The notes beneath the pieces were generated by a model. The model did no database searches and was not told the DNA's origin. It saw nothing but the letters and a program-made list of their open reading frames with translations. Below are positions 1 through 8,561 of a stretch of 11,756 nt of DNA, piece by piece. The translations under genes were made by a program, and so were the position numbers. Within the stretch, counting starts at the first letter, position 1; the number at the start of each line of letters is the position of its first letter. This stretch comes from an uncultured Treponema sp. (GTDB lineage Bacteria; Spirochaetota; Spirochaetia; Treponematales; Treponemataceae), in the NCBI GenBank assembly GCA_905236465.1, contig CAJOQA010000118.1:1-11756 (forward strand), given 5' to 3'.

Positions 1-2924
1 ATCCTACTTTCAAAAGCTTGTGGCACATCATATTTATTAAGTGACCAGCCCCCAATTTTTTGATAGAGTAAATCCCCTTGTAATTCAGCAAGGCTATTTT
101 TGTTCCTTGTAAAGCTCTTTTTATTGATTATGCCTCCGTTTGAATACAAGAGTGAAGTTCCATCAGGAAGTAAATCAAAATTAAATACCTTGCTGATTTT
201 CATTGTGAAATCTGTATTAAACTTTATAGATGAATTTATATCCCAAACATCATAGAAGCCCAAATATGCATTATCCTTTTTAGCCCTATAGCTTCCAGCA
301 ATATGAAGAATATTTGATTGGTCAGAAAATTTTGCTTTTGTTATGGAAACAGGCTTCTCACTTTCATAATCAGTTTTAAACCTTACGTTTCCATCGTTTG
401 TTTCCCTTACTTCAATATCACTAACCTCTCTACCACTTATATAGGGATTGGTACCAAGAATCATCAAAGAAGAATCCTTGTTAAGGTTCAGCATAGTCAC
501 TCTTTTTTCGGCTTCAAAGTCATAACGGATATTTCCCTTTTTATCAAAGGCAATAATTTTTTTGTTATTTAAAACAAAATAAGAATTTCCTTTAGTGTCA
601 CAAGCAGCCATAGCCCCAAGGTATACTTTTGTATCAAGAGGAACTGACCACTTTTCGCTTTGCTTTATGGCATCCCACTTTTTTACCAGCCCCTTACCGT
701 CTGAGTTTTCACTAAGCGTAAAAAGTTCATTCTTTTCATTAAGGGCATATGCGTAGCACTTTTCTGCCTCAAAGTCTTTTAAGGAATAGTTTTCATTATT
801 TAGCTCCAAAAGAAATACTTTCTTTTGCTTTGCTGTTTCACCTGAATAAACAATTGCATATTTATCGGATATAGGATTAATGTCTGTAACTTGGAAAGGA
901 ACTTCAACTTCTTGCTTATGCAAAAGATATTCAGCCCTATTAAAATCCACGGAGTAAACTTCAACAAAACCTTTTTCTTCTTTTTTTGAGGACCTACCAG
1001 AAGCAAAAAACAAAGTATTGCCTGAAGGAGATTTTCTAATAAAGCCTAATAAAGAAGATTGAACTTTTTCATCAAGGGGAGTAAGAAAAAAATCCCCATT
1101 AGCATGTAAATTCCTAACTTCAAGAAAAAGTCCATCTATTGCATTCCCACAAAAATTACACACGTAATCTTTATTAAGTAAAAGACTGTCATTTATGACA
1201 GCTGCATAAAGTGATGATTTTAAAGTAGAAAAATTCAAAGTATTGACCCTAAGCTCATACTCCTTTTTCTCACTGTCTTCAAACCTTACCTGTAACCTGT
1301 TATCATCTCTAGTAAAGTCCAAAGCTATTACGTTTTTAGAAAAGAGCCTAGGATTTACAAGTTGCAAACCATCACGGCTATTGAATACGCTTAATTCATT
1401 TTTACTTGAAAAAACTGCAAGATGGCGACCGTCATGGCTAAAAGCCATCTTGTCGACAGAACCGTTAACACTTGCAACAACTTCTTCATCTTTAGAAAAG
1501 CAATTATTTATTTGCACTTCGTTTGAAAATGTATCACCAAAAAGAATATTTCCGCTTGTTGCAAAATGAACACTATCAGGGCTAAACAAAATTTTTGTGC
1601 GAGGAAAGCGTTCCCGCCTTGACCATTGTGTTTGTCTTTTTGAGACATCATATACAGAAAGCTCGTAAACTTCATTCGCAACATTAGCAGAATAGACTAA
1701 AAACTGACCATCCGGAGAAAGAGCCCATGCAGATAGCATTAAATCTCTTTGGACTTCAAAAGTTTCCATTGTAGCAAAGTTTAAAATTGTAATTATAAAG
1801 GAATCCGCCTTATCAAAGGATTTATTCTTTTTTTCTTGCTTATAAGCAAAAATACTATTATCAGTGGCAAAACAAGAATCCAAGAGGGCAAGAACAGATG
1901 ATTCTTTGTTATACCAACTGTAACCAGCTTTTGCAGTATCTTGAAAAAGCACTGCCTTAGACCCTGCATCAGCAAGCTGCAAGATACCATCGTCAGTTAC
2001 ACTAGCCGTATACGGGCTTTTTACTGAAGTCTCTTGCAATTCTGACAGCTCATCTTTTTCAACCAGCCAAGAAGAATTTGTTATTAAACTATATACTTCA
2101 TCCTGAACCACAGGATTAGAATCAAGTTTTAAACTCTTATTGTAGTAGGCAAGGGCCTTGCTAACATCATTTGATTTCAAAAGATTATGTGCTTGCCTGT
2201 AATAGCTAAGGGCAAGACTTTCATCTGCCTTTTTCCAACCCAAAATTGCAACTGTTGAAATTACAGCAAAAACTGCTGCAAGAGAAAGCGTCAAGCCCAA
2301 AATAAAGTGACGTCTTCTTCTTAGGGCCTTTTGGTAGCGGTCATTTAAAACGGAATATTTTACCTGCAACAAAAATGCAAGGATTTTCAAAATGAAATCA
2401 TTCTTTGCTTCTTTTGTAAGAACATTTTCATCCCCATAGTCAAGAATAGGAAAATTATGTTCAAGAAAATCATCGCCTAGTTTATAGATGCTTGGGGGCA
2501 AACATTCACTTTCTTCTTGGTTGTAAGAAATTTTTCCGCCTATTATTACAGGAAGTATATGACTTTTTGCGTAGTCAAGCCCGTGAATCTTTATAAACTC
2601 CTGTATTTCCCAGTCAACATAATGATTGCCATCTGCTGTACTTTGTGCAGCGTTCGGGCTACAAACAACTACAAGAAACTTTGTTACAGCAATTGCATTT
2701 GCAATTCCTGTAACAAAGGACTCTGGCATAACGTCTAAATCGTTTATATCTCTGAAACAGCGAAGAGGCTTAGGGACAGGCTCAGAGTCAGCAGGTCTTG
2801 GAAGCTTTGCAGGGATATGAAATTTTTCAAGTGAAGAATGAATCCACTTTGCATCCTTTATGTCCTTTCTAGAATAACTTATAAACGCAAAATAATTATT
2901 AGAATTAAGCTTTGACTTATCCAT
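1..2924 (-). CDS. TIR domain - transmembrane - WD40-like beta-propeller protein (3' end cut by window edge)
   Basis: Open from an ATG at 2924 to the left edge, giving 974 codons without a stop; the C-terminus lies outside the window. The start is supported by AAGGA 8 bases upstream. Residues 11-165 form a TIR domain: the opening YFAFISYSRKD motif, a CSPN loop at 88-91, and W105-E106 (DWEIQEF), where E106 fits the usual TIR catalytic glutamate. An arginine-rich stop (RRRR, 202-205) precedes one membrane helix at about 207-229. A TPR-like helical pair follows at 232-268. The rest is beta-rich with repeated SPDG-type turns (403-406, 448-450, 496-500, 538-541), typical of WD40-like propeller blades. 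No P-loop NTPase lies between TIR and propeller, unlike STAND-type proteins. Many bacterial TIR domains cleave NAD+ in antiphage defence; others act as adaptors. The inferred topology is TIR in the cytoplasm and propeller outside. It is the last visible gene of the operon, 15 bases after the TerB-like gene. The architecture is clear, the function inferred. Confidence 0.9.
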   Translation of the reverse strand, partial: MDKSKLNSNNYFAFISYSRKDIKDAKWIHSSLEKFHIPAKLPRPADSEPVPKPLRCFRDINDLDVMPESFVTGIANAIAVTKFLVVVCSPNAAQSTADGNHYVDWEIQEFIKIHGLDYAKSHILPVIIGGKISYNQEESECLPPSIYKLGDDFLEHNFPILDYGDENVLTKEAKNDFILKILAFLLQVKYSVLNDRYQKALRRRRHFILGLTLSLAAVFAVISTVAILGWKKADESLALSYYRQAHNLLKSNDVSKALAYYNKSLKLDSNPVVQDEVYSLITNSSWLVEKDELSELQETSVKSPYTASVTDDGILQLADAGSKAVLFQDTAKAGYSWYNKESSVLALLDSCFATDNSIFAYKQEKKNKSFDKADSFIITILNFATMETFEVQRDLMLSAWALSPDGQFLVYSANVANEVYELSVYDVSKRQTQWSRRERFPRTKILFSPDSVHFATSGNILFGDTFSNEVQINNCFSKDEEVVASVNGSVDKMAFSHDGRHLAVFSSKNELSVFNSRDGLQLVNPRLFSKNVIALDFTRDDNRLQVRFEDSEKKEYELRVNTLNFSTLKSSLYAAVINDSLLLNKDYVCNFCGNAIDGLFLEVRNLHANGDFFLTPLDEKVQSSLLGFIRKSPSGNTLFFASGRSSKKEEKGFVEVYSVDFNRAEYLLHKQEVEVPFQVTDINPISDKYAIVYSGETAKQKKVFLLELNNENYSLKDFEAEKCYAYALNEKNELFTLSENSDGKGLVKKWDAIKQSEKWSVPLDTKVYLGAMAACDTKGNSYFVLNNKKIIAFDKKGNIRYDFEAEKRVTMLNLNKDSSLMILGTNPYISGREVSDIEVRETNDGNVRFKTDYESEKPVSITKAKFSDQSNILHIAGSYRAKKDNAYLGFYDVWDINSSIKFNTDFTMKISKVFNFDLLPDGTSLLYSNGGIINKKSFTRNKNSLAELQGDLLYQKIGGWSLNKYDVPQAFESR

Positions 2925-2939
2925 TCTTCACTTCCTTAT

Positions 2940-3749
2940 TTAACCTTGTCTAGCTAAAGTATTCAGGCACTTGGTAATGGAATCTATAAACTTCAATTCC
3001 ATTTTTGATAGTCTTTTATCTGCATCTATTACCTGTTGTATTTTTGCTATTGCAAAAGAATTCTCTTTAAGATTTTTTATGACCTCACACTTTTTCATAA
3101 CAAAATCATCTATATCTTCAGATTTTCCTAATTGCAAAATCCCCCGAACCTCTTTTAAAGACTCGCCTAAAACCTTGGTTTTATATTTTGTAGAGAGTTG
3201 ACTAAATTTATTGTCATTTCTTATGATACCTAAAATCATGTGGAATTCATCTTCACGGTCAACCTTATTCAAAAGGGCCACTAGCAAACATAAACTCATA
3301 ACAGAATTAAGAAGCCCTTTGTCCCTTTCAGAATCTTCTGTGGGAACTCGTAATGTTCTTCCTATAGATTTAATGAATGATTGCTCATCATCAGTGACCT
3401 TTCCGTCAGCATTAACAACCTGATTAATCTTTTCAAAGGCAAATTCACTTTCCCCTAGATCAAAAATGACATTACACTTTTGCGCAATAAGATTATCTGT
3501 GTAATCAGATTTTACAGCATCATTAACTTCTTGCACCATCTTTCCAAACATCAGCATTTTGTTTTCAATAGACAAGTTGCTAAACAGTTCATCGTTTTTT
3601 ATTATATCAATAACAGTCTGCTTCTCATCATTTGTTACTTTACCGTCCACATACATTGCAAGCAAACAAAGACAGCCCACTGCATTGAAAAGACCATTAT
3701 CTTCATTTACCCCTTCGGAACCTTCATTAAGCCAAGAAAACATTCCCAT
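2940..3749 (-). CDS. Tandem TerB-like domain protein
   Basis: A 269-residue, all-helical, soluble protein with no signal peptide or membrane helix. The ATG at 3749 (MGMFSW) is chosen because a perfect GGAGG lies 5 bases before it; an in-frame ATG at 3761 would overlap that ribosome binding site and has none of its own. Two homologous halves are visible (about 20-133 and 146-264), each with a GL(F/L)N-V--LCLL opening helix, an IIxND(E/N)xFSxLS segment and a xKC(N/E)VI segment. The first half carries two clear TerB-type acidic motifs, VDGKVTNDE (34-42) and ADGKVTDDE (114-122). In the second half these are degraded to LNKVDREDE and DADKRLSKME. TerB-like domains occur in tellurite-resistance and phage-inhibition (Ter) systems and in other stress and conflict proteins, where they are thought to bind metal or act as membrane-associated scaffolds. 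Here a scaffold or sensor role between the RyR and TIR proteins is inferred. The gap to the upstream gene is 15 bases. Confidence 0.85.
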   Translation of the reverse strand: MGMFSWLNEGSEGVNEDNGLFNAVGCLCLLAMYVDGKVTNDEKQTVIDIIKNDELFSNLSIENKMLMFGKMVQEVNDAVKSDYTDNLIAQKCNVIFDLGESEFAFEKINQVVNADGKVTDDEQSFIKSIGRTLRVPTEDSERDKGLLNSVMSLCLLVALLNKVDREDEFHMILGIIRNDNKFSQLSTKYKTKVLGESLKEVRGILQLGKSEDIDDFVMKKCEVIKNLKENSFAIAKIQQVIDADKRLSKMELKFIDSITKCLNTLARQG

Positions 3750-3754
3750 AAAAA

Positions 3755-3759
3755 CCTCC
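3755..3759 (-). promoter_or_regulatory. Ribosome binding site GGAGG deciding the TerB-like gene start
   Basis: On the minus strand GGAGG is followed by TTTTT and then ATG at 3749. The site overlaps the first of two possible upstream Met codons (3761), so the longer reading is unlikely and the protein begins MGMFSW. Confidence 0.85.
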
Positions 3760-3764
3760 ATCTT

Positions 3765-5684
3765 TTATTCTGCTTTTTCTATTAAATACCTAACATCGCT
3801 TACTGTTTTATAATCTTTAACCATACCAAGAATTCTAGGAATATTTTCCACAAAATCCCTGTCAAATTTTTTATAGTCAACATTAAAATATTTGCTGACC
3901 TCATCAAGTTCTTCCCAAGAACATAAGCAGGCATGAAGTTTTGCATCCTTTATTTTTGTTGAATTACATCCTGCATCAGAGATTTGTTTTAAGCTAGCCC
4001 TACACCACCCTTCACTTCTTGTGTATGCATTCCACCTATCATGCTCAATTTTCGTAAGGGTCTGAACATTTTCTTCAGAAAATACCTTTTCTTTTAAAAA
4101 TTTATTTTCTTTTCCCTTTTCTAAAGGAACCATACTATATCCTAGAGAAAAAAGTTTATACTTAATATGAAGGGCATTCGCCCTGCAAGCTTTTACATTA
4201 TATTCATCTTTATAATATTCTCTAAAAACTTTCTTTTTGTCACTTTCACCATTCATATAAATTTGCTGAATATTCAAGGCAAGATTTTCCAATTCAGAAT
4301 TTATTATTGCAGTTGAATATATAAGATTATTACCACCAAAAACTTTGAATAATTTTGTGTTTTCAGAGATTATGGTATTTTTACTAACATCTTTGACTTG
4401 AACTGCTATGAAGGGAAAAGTTTTTTTACTACTATTTCTGTGCGCATAAATAGTAAGCTGGAAAGCAGTTTGAATATTAAGTTCATCATTTCCTAAACAG
4501 ACACAAATGTAATTAGCTTCAGGAGAATGGCTTTTAATTTTTTCTATAAAATCTATACATGCAACATCAGAGTGAATAAAAGAGATATCATATTCGCCAC
4601 AAAAAAGTTCAGGGCAATCCAACCTAAGCCTTTGCTCTGCCCTATCAGCATCCTTATCCAATACTGTAAATTTTAACTTATAATCCTTGCCTATTTGACT
4701 GCACCAAACAGCAGTCTTCAATATCTCTTGCCCAACCTTGCCCGCCCCAAGTATAAGCAAGGATAAAGTTTTATCACTTTTATTTATTGCCTTATAGAGG
4801 GGGTACTTAAAAAATAAATCATTAACAATGAATCTATTTCTATTTATCAAAATCACTGGCAAGCATTTTTTATCTATTGAAGAAAGAACAAATGGAGTTT
4901 CTTCTTGTTCAGAAAATAAAAATACCTTTACAAGAGAATAATCTTGATCTTTATATTTTTCTGTATACTTTAAGATAAAGTCCTTAGCATGAGAAAGATT
5001 CTCATCCTGATTTTCTGATATTTCAAAAAAACTTTGGCTAAAAGCTGGTGACTTAAAATAATTTAGCTCTGATTTTTTAAACAGTAAGCAACCTGTTTCT
5101 TTTACCTTCTCTTTTAATTCGCTAGATACATTTTCTCCTACATCACAAAAAACACAAAGACAGCGATTGCTTTTTGAAGATTTTATATTCTCTGCAAGAA
5201 CCAGCGAATTTTCATTTAACTCGGAAAAAATATATACTGGTACAAAAAAATGAAAAATCTGATATGCAATCCAGCTGGAAAAAGTTTCAAATAAAGAAAG
5301 AAGAAAACTACCCCAAACAATTGGGGTTAAAATACATGAAACAGTTAATAAAAACAATACCTTACCATTAGCAGCTGCAATAAGGGACCCATAATCAATA
5401 TCAAGCGTAATTAATTGAGCCGTGCCCATTACAGAAGAAGAAAGTGCCTGAGCAATTGTTATAGGCTTGTCACCGCTATTCCCTGAGTTAAAAAGCAAAA
5501 AGAATAGTAAAAGGCAATCTGATAGCACAAAAGCAATTCCTAAAATGCTTAAGGGTTTTGCAATATTAAGTTTTTTTATCGCAAGAAAAATTGCGAATGC
5601 AAGAGAAAATAATAAAATGCCAAGTGACATTCCAAAAAAAATATTTTCACAGAATGTCACATTCTGAAACAACTCAACAATCAT
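3765..5684 (-). CDS. Membrane-anchored TrkA-N/RCK-like Rossmann protein with C-terminal RyR domain
   Basis: 639 residues. Hydrophobic helices lie at about 13-36, 45-66 and 108-132, with a short possible re-entrant segment near 79-103. Residues 149-300 look like a first Rossmann-type unit (the IFSELNENSLVLAENI helix, then a CVFCDV strand). Residues 308-460 are a clear second Rossmann fold: GAGKVG (313-318) is the GxGxxG dinucleotide-binding loop, followed by an acidic strand end at LDKD (342-345), as in TrkA-N/RCK domains. The C-terminal 540-600 region matches the RyR domain: EHDRW (547-551), EGW (558-560) and KLHACLCSWEEL (582-593). Prokaryotic RyR domains are proposed ligand-sensing modules in nucleotide-centred conflict systems. 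The layout of membrane helices plus two Rossmann units resembles RCK-gated potassium channels, but no TVGYG-type filter is present. The protein probably senses a nucleotide or NAD-type ligand on the cytoplasmic side. The start at 5684 lies 6 bases after the protease stop and has only a weak Shine-Dalgarno sequence, suggesting translational coupling. Confidence 0.88.
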   Translation of the reverse strand: MIVELFQNVTFCENIFFGMSLGILLFSLAFAIFLAIKKLNIAKPLSILGIAFVLSDCLLLFFLLFNSGNSGDKPITIAQALSSSVMGTAQLITLDIDYGSLIAAANGKVLFLLTVSCILTPIVWGSFLLSLFETFSSWIAYQIFHFFVPVYIFSELNENSLVLAENIKSSKSNRCLCVFCDVGENVSSELKEKVKETGCLLFKKSELNYFKSPAFSQSFFEISENQDENLSHAKDFILKYTEKYKDQDYSLVKVFLFSEQEETPFVLSSIDKKCLPVILINRNRFIVNDLFFKYPLYKAINKSDKTLSLLILGAGKVGQEILKTAVWCSQIGKDYKLKFTVLDKDADRAEQRLRLDCPELFCGEYDISFIHSDVACIDFIEKIKSHSPEANYICVCLGNDELNIQTAFQLTIYAHRNSSKKTFPFIAVQVKDVSKNTIISENTKLFKVFGGNNLIYSTAIINSELENLALNIQQIYMNGESDKKKVFREYYKDEYNVKACRANALHIKYKLFSLGYSMVPLEKGKENKFLKEKVFSEENVQTLTKIEHDRWNAYTRSEGWCRASLKQISDAGCNSTKIKDAKLHACLCSWEELDEVSKYFNVDYKKFDRDFVENIPRILGMVKDYKTVSDVRYLIEKAE

Positions 5685-5690
5685 AGTCTT

Positions 5691-7205
5691 TTATTGGCTT
5701 ACAGAAACAGTGTATGGGCCTTGCATATAATCTTCCCCAGCTGTAAGCGTAAATGTTGTAGGTTTTCCGTCTCCTGCCGGCACAAAAGTAAAATTCAATT
5801 TGGAACCTTTTGGAACAGAAATTACAGTTCTTCCATCAGAATCGTCTAGTCTAAATTCTTTGCAATAAAAAGTATTGTTGTACCATTCATCAAAATAAGG
5901 CTGCATTTGTGGCTTCATCATATTGCGAATTTGTTTCGTATCAGAAACCGTTGAAAAAAGTTCTATATAATTTTTTGTAAAACCTGTTCTTTCTACAAGT
6001 TCGTCCACAGAAAAATACTGCAGGTAATAAACAATGGCAGCGGCATCATCAAGTTCTCCTGCTATGTTCAAATAAGTAAGAACGTCAGAAATATCGGTAT
6101 CTATCCGATGTGTGTATATTTTTCCTTTTGTAACCGGTGTGTTTTTGTCAGATTCAGATACAAGAGTAAGAAGAACCTGAGTTTCATTCTTGTAAGCTTC
6201 TACACTAGGGTCATCTGCTAACCAGTCCAAATCCAAACCTTCTGGAATCTCAAGCTTTGGATACCGCCATACAGTTTTTAATAAAATATCAAACCAATAT
6301 GTTACTGGTTGCGACATTCCCAAAGGTCTGCTTTTATCTTTTAAGTTATCCCAAGTGTTTATACCGATGAGATTATCTTTATAAAAAAGTCCCCCACCAC
6401 TATTTCCACCTGCAATATAGCAAGTGTGCAAAATCTTTGATGCGGCATCACTTTCGTACCCCAAAAGCTCACCCACAGTCCTTGCTGAACGATTTGGATC
6501 TCCTGTTCCTGGGAATCCTATTGCGCGGACCTTTCTGTCAGAAAAAGATGTCCTGAATGGATTTCCAAATTTAACATATGGAACGTCCACATCTTTTATT
6601 TTTTCATCTAAAACAGGAAAGCCATCGCTTCCCATGTGGGCAGTATAAAGGATTTTTAAAACAGCCCTATCCCGTTTGTAATTATCATAATCATGATCAT
6701 CTTCTAGAATGTAAGCAACATATTTTAAGCTTTGTGCATCATTTCCGTTTTCAATTTTATTCTTATCCGTTACACCAACAAACATGATGGATGGGTAAGG
6801 ATTTATCGTCACTATCTTTACAGGTTTTCCGTTAGGACCAACCCTACCGCTAGAAGATATTTCAGGTTTTAGATAAGCCCTTGTTACATGAGCATTTGAT
6901 ATAATAAGTCCGTCTTTGGAAATTACAACTCCTGAACCAACTGCTACAAATTTTTCACGTTCAGATACAACTGTAGCTTTTCCAAAATCAGGATCGTTTC
7001 CCTTAGTGTGATACTGATAATTATCAGCAAGACCTTCTACTTCATAAGTTCTTATAACACTGCTAAGTTTTACGACGGATGCAAGCGTGTTTGCAGAAAA
7101 CCAATCTCCTTCATGTTCTGTCTGTGCTGGTACAGACATGAGCAAAGAAAAAGAAACAATTACAAGACTTATAAAAATTTTAACCTTCCCTGTCCTATTA
7201 TTCAT
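5691..7205 (-). CDS. Exported trypsin-like serine protease
   Basis: 504 residues. A signal peptide spans about 1-27 (basic NRTGKVK, hydrophobic core, SVPA-Q cleavage site), so the mature protein should be periplasmic or surface-exposed. Residues 85-285 form a chymotrypsin/DegP-like fold (Trypsin_2 type) with a complete triad: H106 in ISNAHV, D179 in RDRAVLKI and S269 in GGNSGGGLF. The His-Asp stretch is longer than usual and holds a glycine/proline-rich insert (about 113-170). No PDZ domain is recognisable. The C-terminal 200 residues are not assigned to a family; they hold an alpha-helical part (about 335-460) and a terminal beta-rich segment (about 460-504). GGAGG lies 6 bases before the ATG, and the start overlaps the end of the upstream PrsW-like gene by 8 bases. 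Trypsin-like proteases are recurrent parts of bacterial conflict operons. Its substrate could be the periplasmic tail of a partner, but that is inference. Confidence 0.92.
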   Translation of the reverse strand: MNNRTGKVKIFISLVIVSFSLLMSVPAQTEHEGDWFSANTLASVVKLSSVIRTYEVEGLADNYQYHTKGNDPDFGKATVVSEREKFVAVGSGVVISKDGLIISNAHVTRAYLKPEISSSGRVGPNGKPVKIVTINPYPSIMFVGVTDKNKIENGNDAQSLKYVAYILEDDHDYDNYKRDRAVLKILYTAHMGSDGFPVLDEKIKDVDVPYVKFGNPFRTSFSDRKVRAIGFPGTGDPNRSARTVGELLGYESDAASKILHTCYIAGGNSGGGLFYKDNLIGINTWDNLKDKSRPLGMSQPVTYWFDILLKTVWRYPKLEIPEGLDLDWLADDPSVEAYKNETQVLLTLVSESDKNTPVTKGKIYTHRIDTDISDVLTYLNIAGELDDAAAIVYYLQYFSVDELVERTGFTKNYIELFSTVSDTKQIRNMMKPQMQPYFDEWYNNTFYCKEFRLDDSDGRTVISVPKGSKLNFTFVPAGDGKPTTFTLTAGEDYMQGPYTVSVSQ

Positions 7206-8538
7206 TCTTTGCCTCCAAGGTTCTAATTAAAGTTCTTGCAGCCTTTTTAGCTTCCTCATCATCTTCTTTGTCACTAAAAGTATCTATCAAAACCTCTTTG
7301 TTACCTTTTTTCAGGTAATATGATTTTTGATATAACATATATGGGTTTGAATATGAATCTTCTGCAAGAAAACTATTTGAAGAAACAGAAACATCCCAAC
7401 CATTCACTTTTCTTACATTGTCCTCTATCTTATAAGAAACATACAAATCTTCTATGGCCTTTTTTGCATCGTAATATATGTATAAATTTATAGAGCCAAA
7501 TTCATTCTTATAAAAGACCTCTCCTGTTTCTTCTTCAAAATTAAAAATACTTTCGCTTTTTGTTTCTTTTACTTCACTAAATTTTTTAGGCAAATCAAAA
7601 GTCCAGTTTCCATCAGGCGAAATAAAACGAATTGTTCCCAATTCATTATACCTGACACAAAACGCTTGTATAATAAACAAAAGAGCTAAAACCAGTGCAA
7701 TAAGAATACTTCCCTTGTCATAAAAAACAGAGGAGGCCTTTTCACCTGCAATATCTCTTTTTAAAGTAAAACGGACAAGGACTACAACGACTGCAACAAT
7801 AACAAGCGCAAAAATAATAGAAATTAAAACTGGCAAAATTTCAATTCCAGAAAGTTTTACACTTTTTGAAAAAATTTGATTTACAAAGTAATCAACAGAA
7901 AAAAGAAAAATCAATAAAACAATAGGAATAAGTAGGAGATAAGATTTTTTCTTTAGCAAAATCTGATGAATAATAAACCCTGCTAAAGAGCAGATTGCAG
8001 AATGAACGGAAATTCTAGTAATGAGTGTAATAATAACAAACTGACCGTCAAGGCTGGGATAGTGAACAAAAGATGTCATGCAAGTTGCAAATGCGATGCC
8101 AGTTCCTACAAAGCCTCCATAGATAAAAGAATCCACAAGTTCATCAAAGGCCGGAAGTTTTAGCACTATAAAAGTAAAGACAATAAAGAAGGAAATAACA
8201 GGTAACCCTATGTTTTCCATAAAAACAGAAGAACTTTTTCCAGTAATCCAGTCTACTATTCCCTTATTTGCAAGATAAGAGGCAAGCCCCAAAGCAAAGG
8301 CCAGCAGGGTCATCTGCAAACTTTCGTGCTGCACACGGTCTAAAAACCAGTAAAGAAAGAGCCAAAGAGCAGAGATTGCTAAAGAGCAAAGCCCCAACTC
8401 TATTACCCCCAAAAAATCATCCGTATAAATTTGCCAGGACTTTACAAGAGTACAAGAGAGCCCATATAGTGCTAAGAGTGATATAACAACAAAAAGTCCG
8501 TTTAGCCCCAGCCTTTTGCTAATACCTTTACCTTCCAT
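7198..8538 (-). CDS. PrsW-like polytopic membrane protein with extracytoplasmic C-terminal domain; catalytic glutamates apparently lost
   Basis: 446 residues; the ATG at 8538 has AGGAG 7 bases upstream. About nine hydrophobic helices are visible (13-32, 41-66, 74-91, 111-127, 137-158, 167-191, 200-219, 232-256, 276-296). By the positive-inside rule the N-terminus is cytoplasmic and residues 297-446 are outside. The segment 117-190 has the layout of PrsW-type membrane proteases: a helix ending in K127, FDELVDSFIYGGFVGTGIAF (131-150) in place of the usual DG-YG---G-GFA motif, then R175 and H179 in TRISVHSAICSLAGF. The EExxK motif expected before K127 reads as FIVLK, and the glutamate after GFA is absent (AFATCMTSF), so proteolysis is doubtful. 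The tail starts FISPDGNWTFDLPKKF, a beginning common in DcrB/PsbP-like exported domains; that match is tentative. It is the first gene of the operon, directly behind the promoter. A membrane sensor or inactive PrsW relative is the best reading. Confidence 0.75.
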   Translation of the reverse strand: MEGKGISKRLGLNGLFVVISLLALYGLSCTLVKSWQIYTDDFLGVIELGLCSLAISALWLFLYWFLDRVQHESLQMTLLAFALGLASYLANKGIVDWITGKSSSVFMENIGLPVISFFIVFTFIVLKLPAFDELVDSFIYGGFVGTGIAFATCMTSFVHYPSLDGQFVIITLITRISVHSAICSLAGFIIHQILLKKKSYLLLIPIVLLIFLFSVDYFVNQIFSKSVKLSGIEILPVLISIIFALVIVAVVVVLVRFTLKRDIAGEKASSVFYDKGSILIALVLALLFIIQAFCVRYNELGTIRFISPDGNWTFDLPKKFSEVKETKSESIFNFEEETGEVFYKNEFGSINLYIYYDAKKAIEDLYVSYKIEDNVRKVNGWDVSVSSNSFLAEDSYSNPYMLYQKSYYLKKGNKEVLIDTFSDKEDDEEAKKAARTLIRTLEAKNE

Positions 8539-8561
8539 TTTATTTCTCCTAAAAAAATAAC

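Noticed and set aside
1418..1452. Perfect 9-base inverted repeat (CAAGATGGC / GCCATCTTG)
   Set aside because: It falls inside a propeller blade (around residues 491-503, DKMAFSHDGRHL), has no T-tract on the relevant strand and is explained by coding for a common blade motif. An internal terminator is unlikely.
1243..1569. Open frame of 108 codons on the plus strand
   Set aside because: It lies opposite the propeller-coding part of the TIR gene, whose frame is open for over 970 codons with clear domain content. The plus-strand frame has no recognisable domain and is a shadow.
3480..3813. Overlapping plus-strand frames of 84-101 codons
   Set aside because: They lie opposite the TerB-like gene and its junction with the RyR gene. 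Their composition fits antisense translation of AT-rich coding DNA, and no ribosome binding site or domain supports them.
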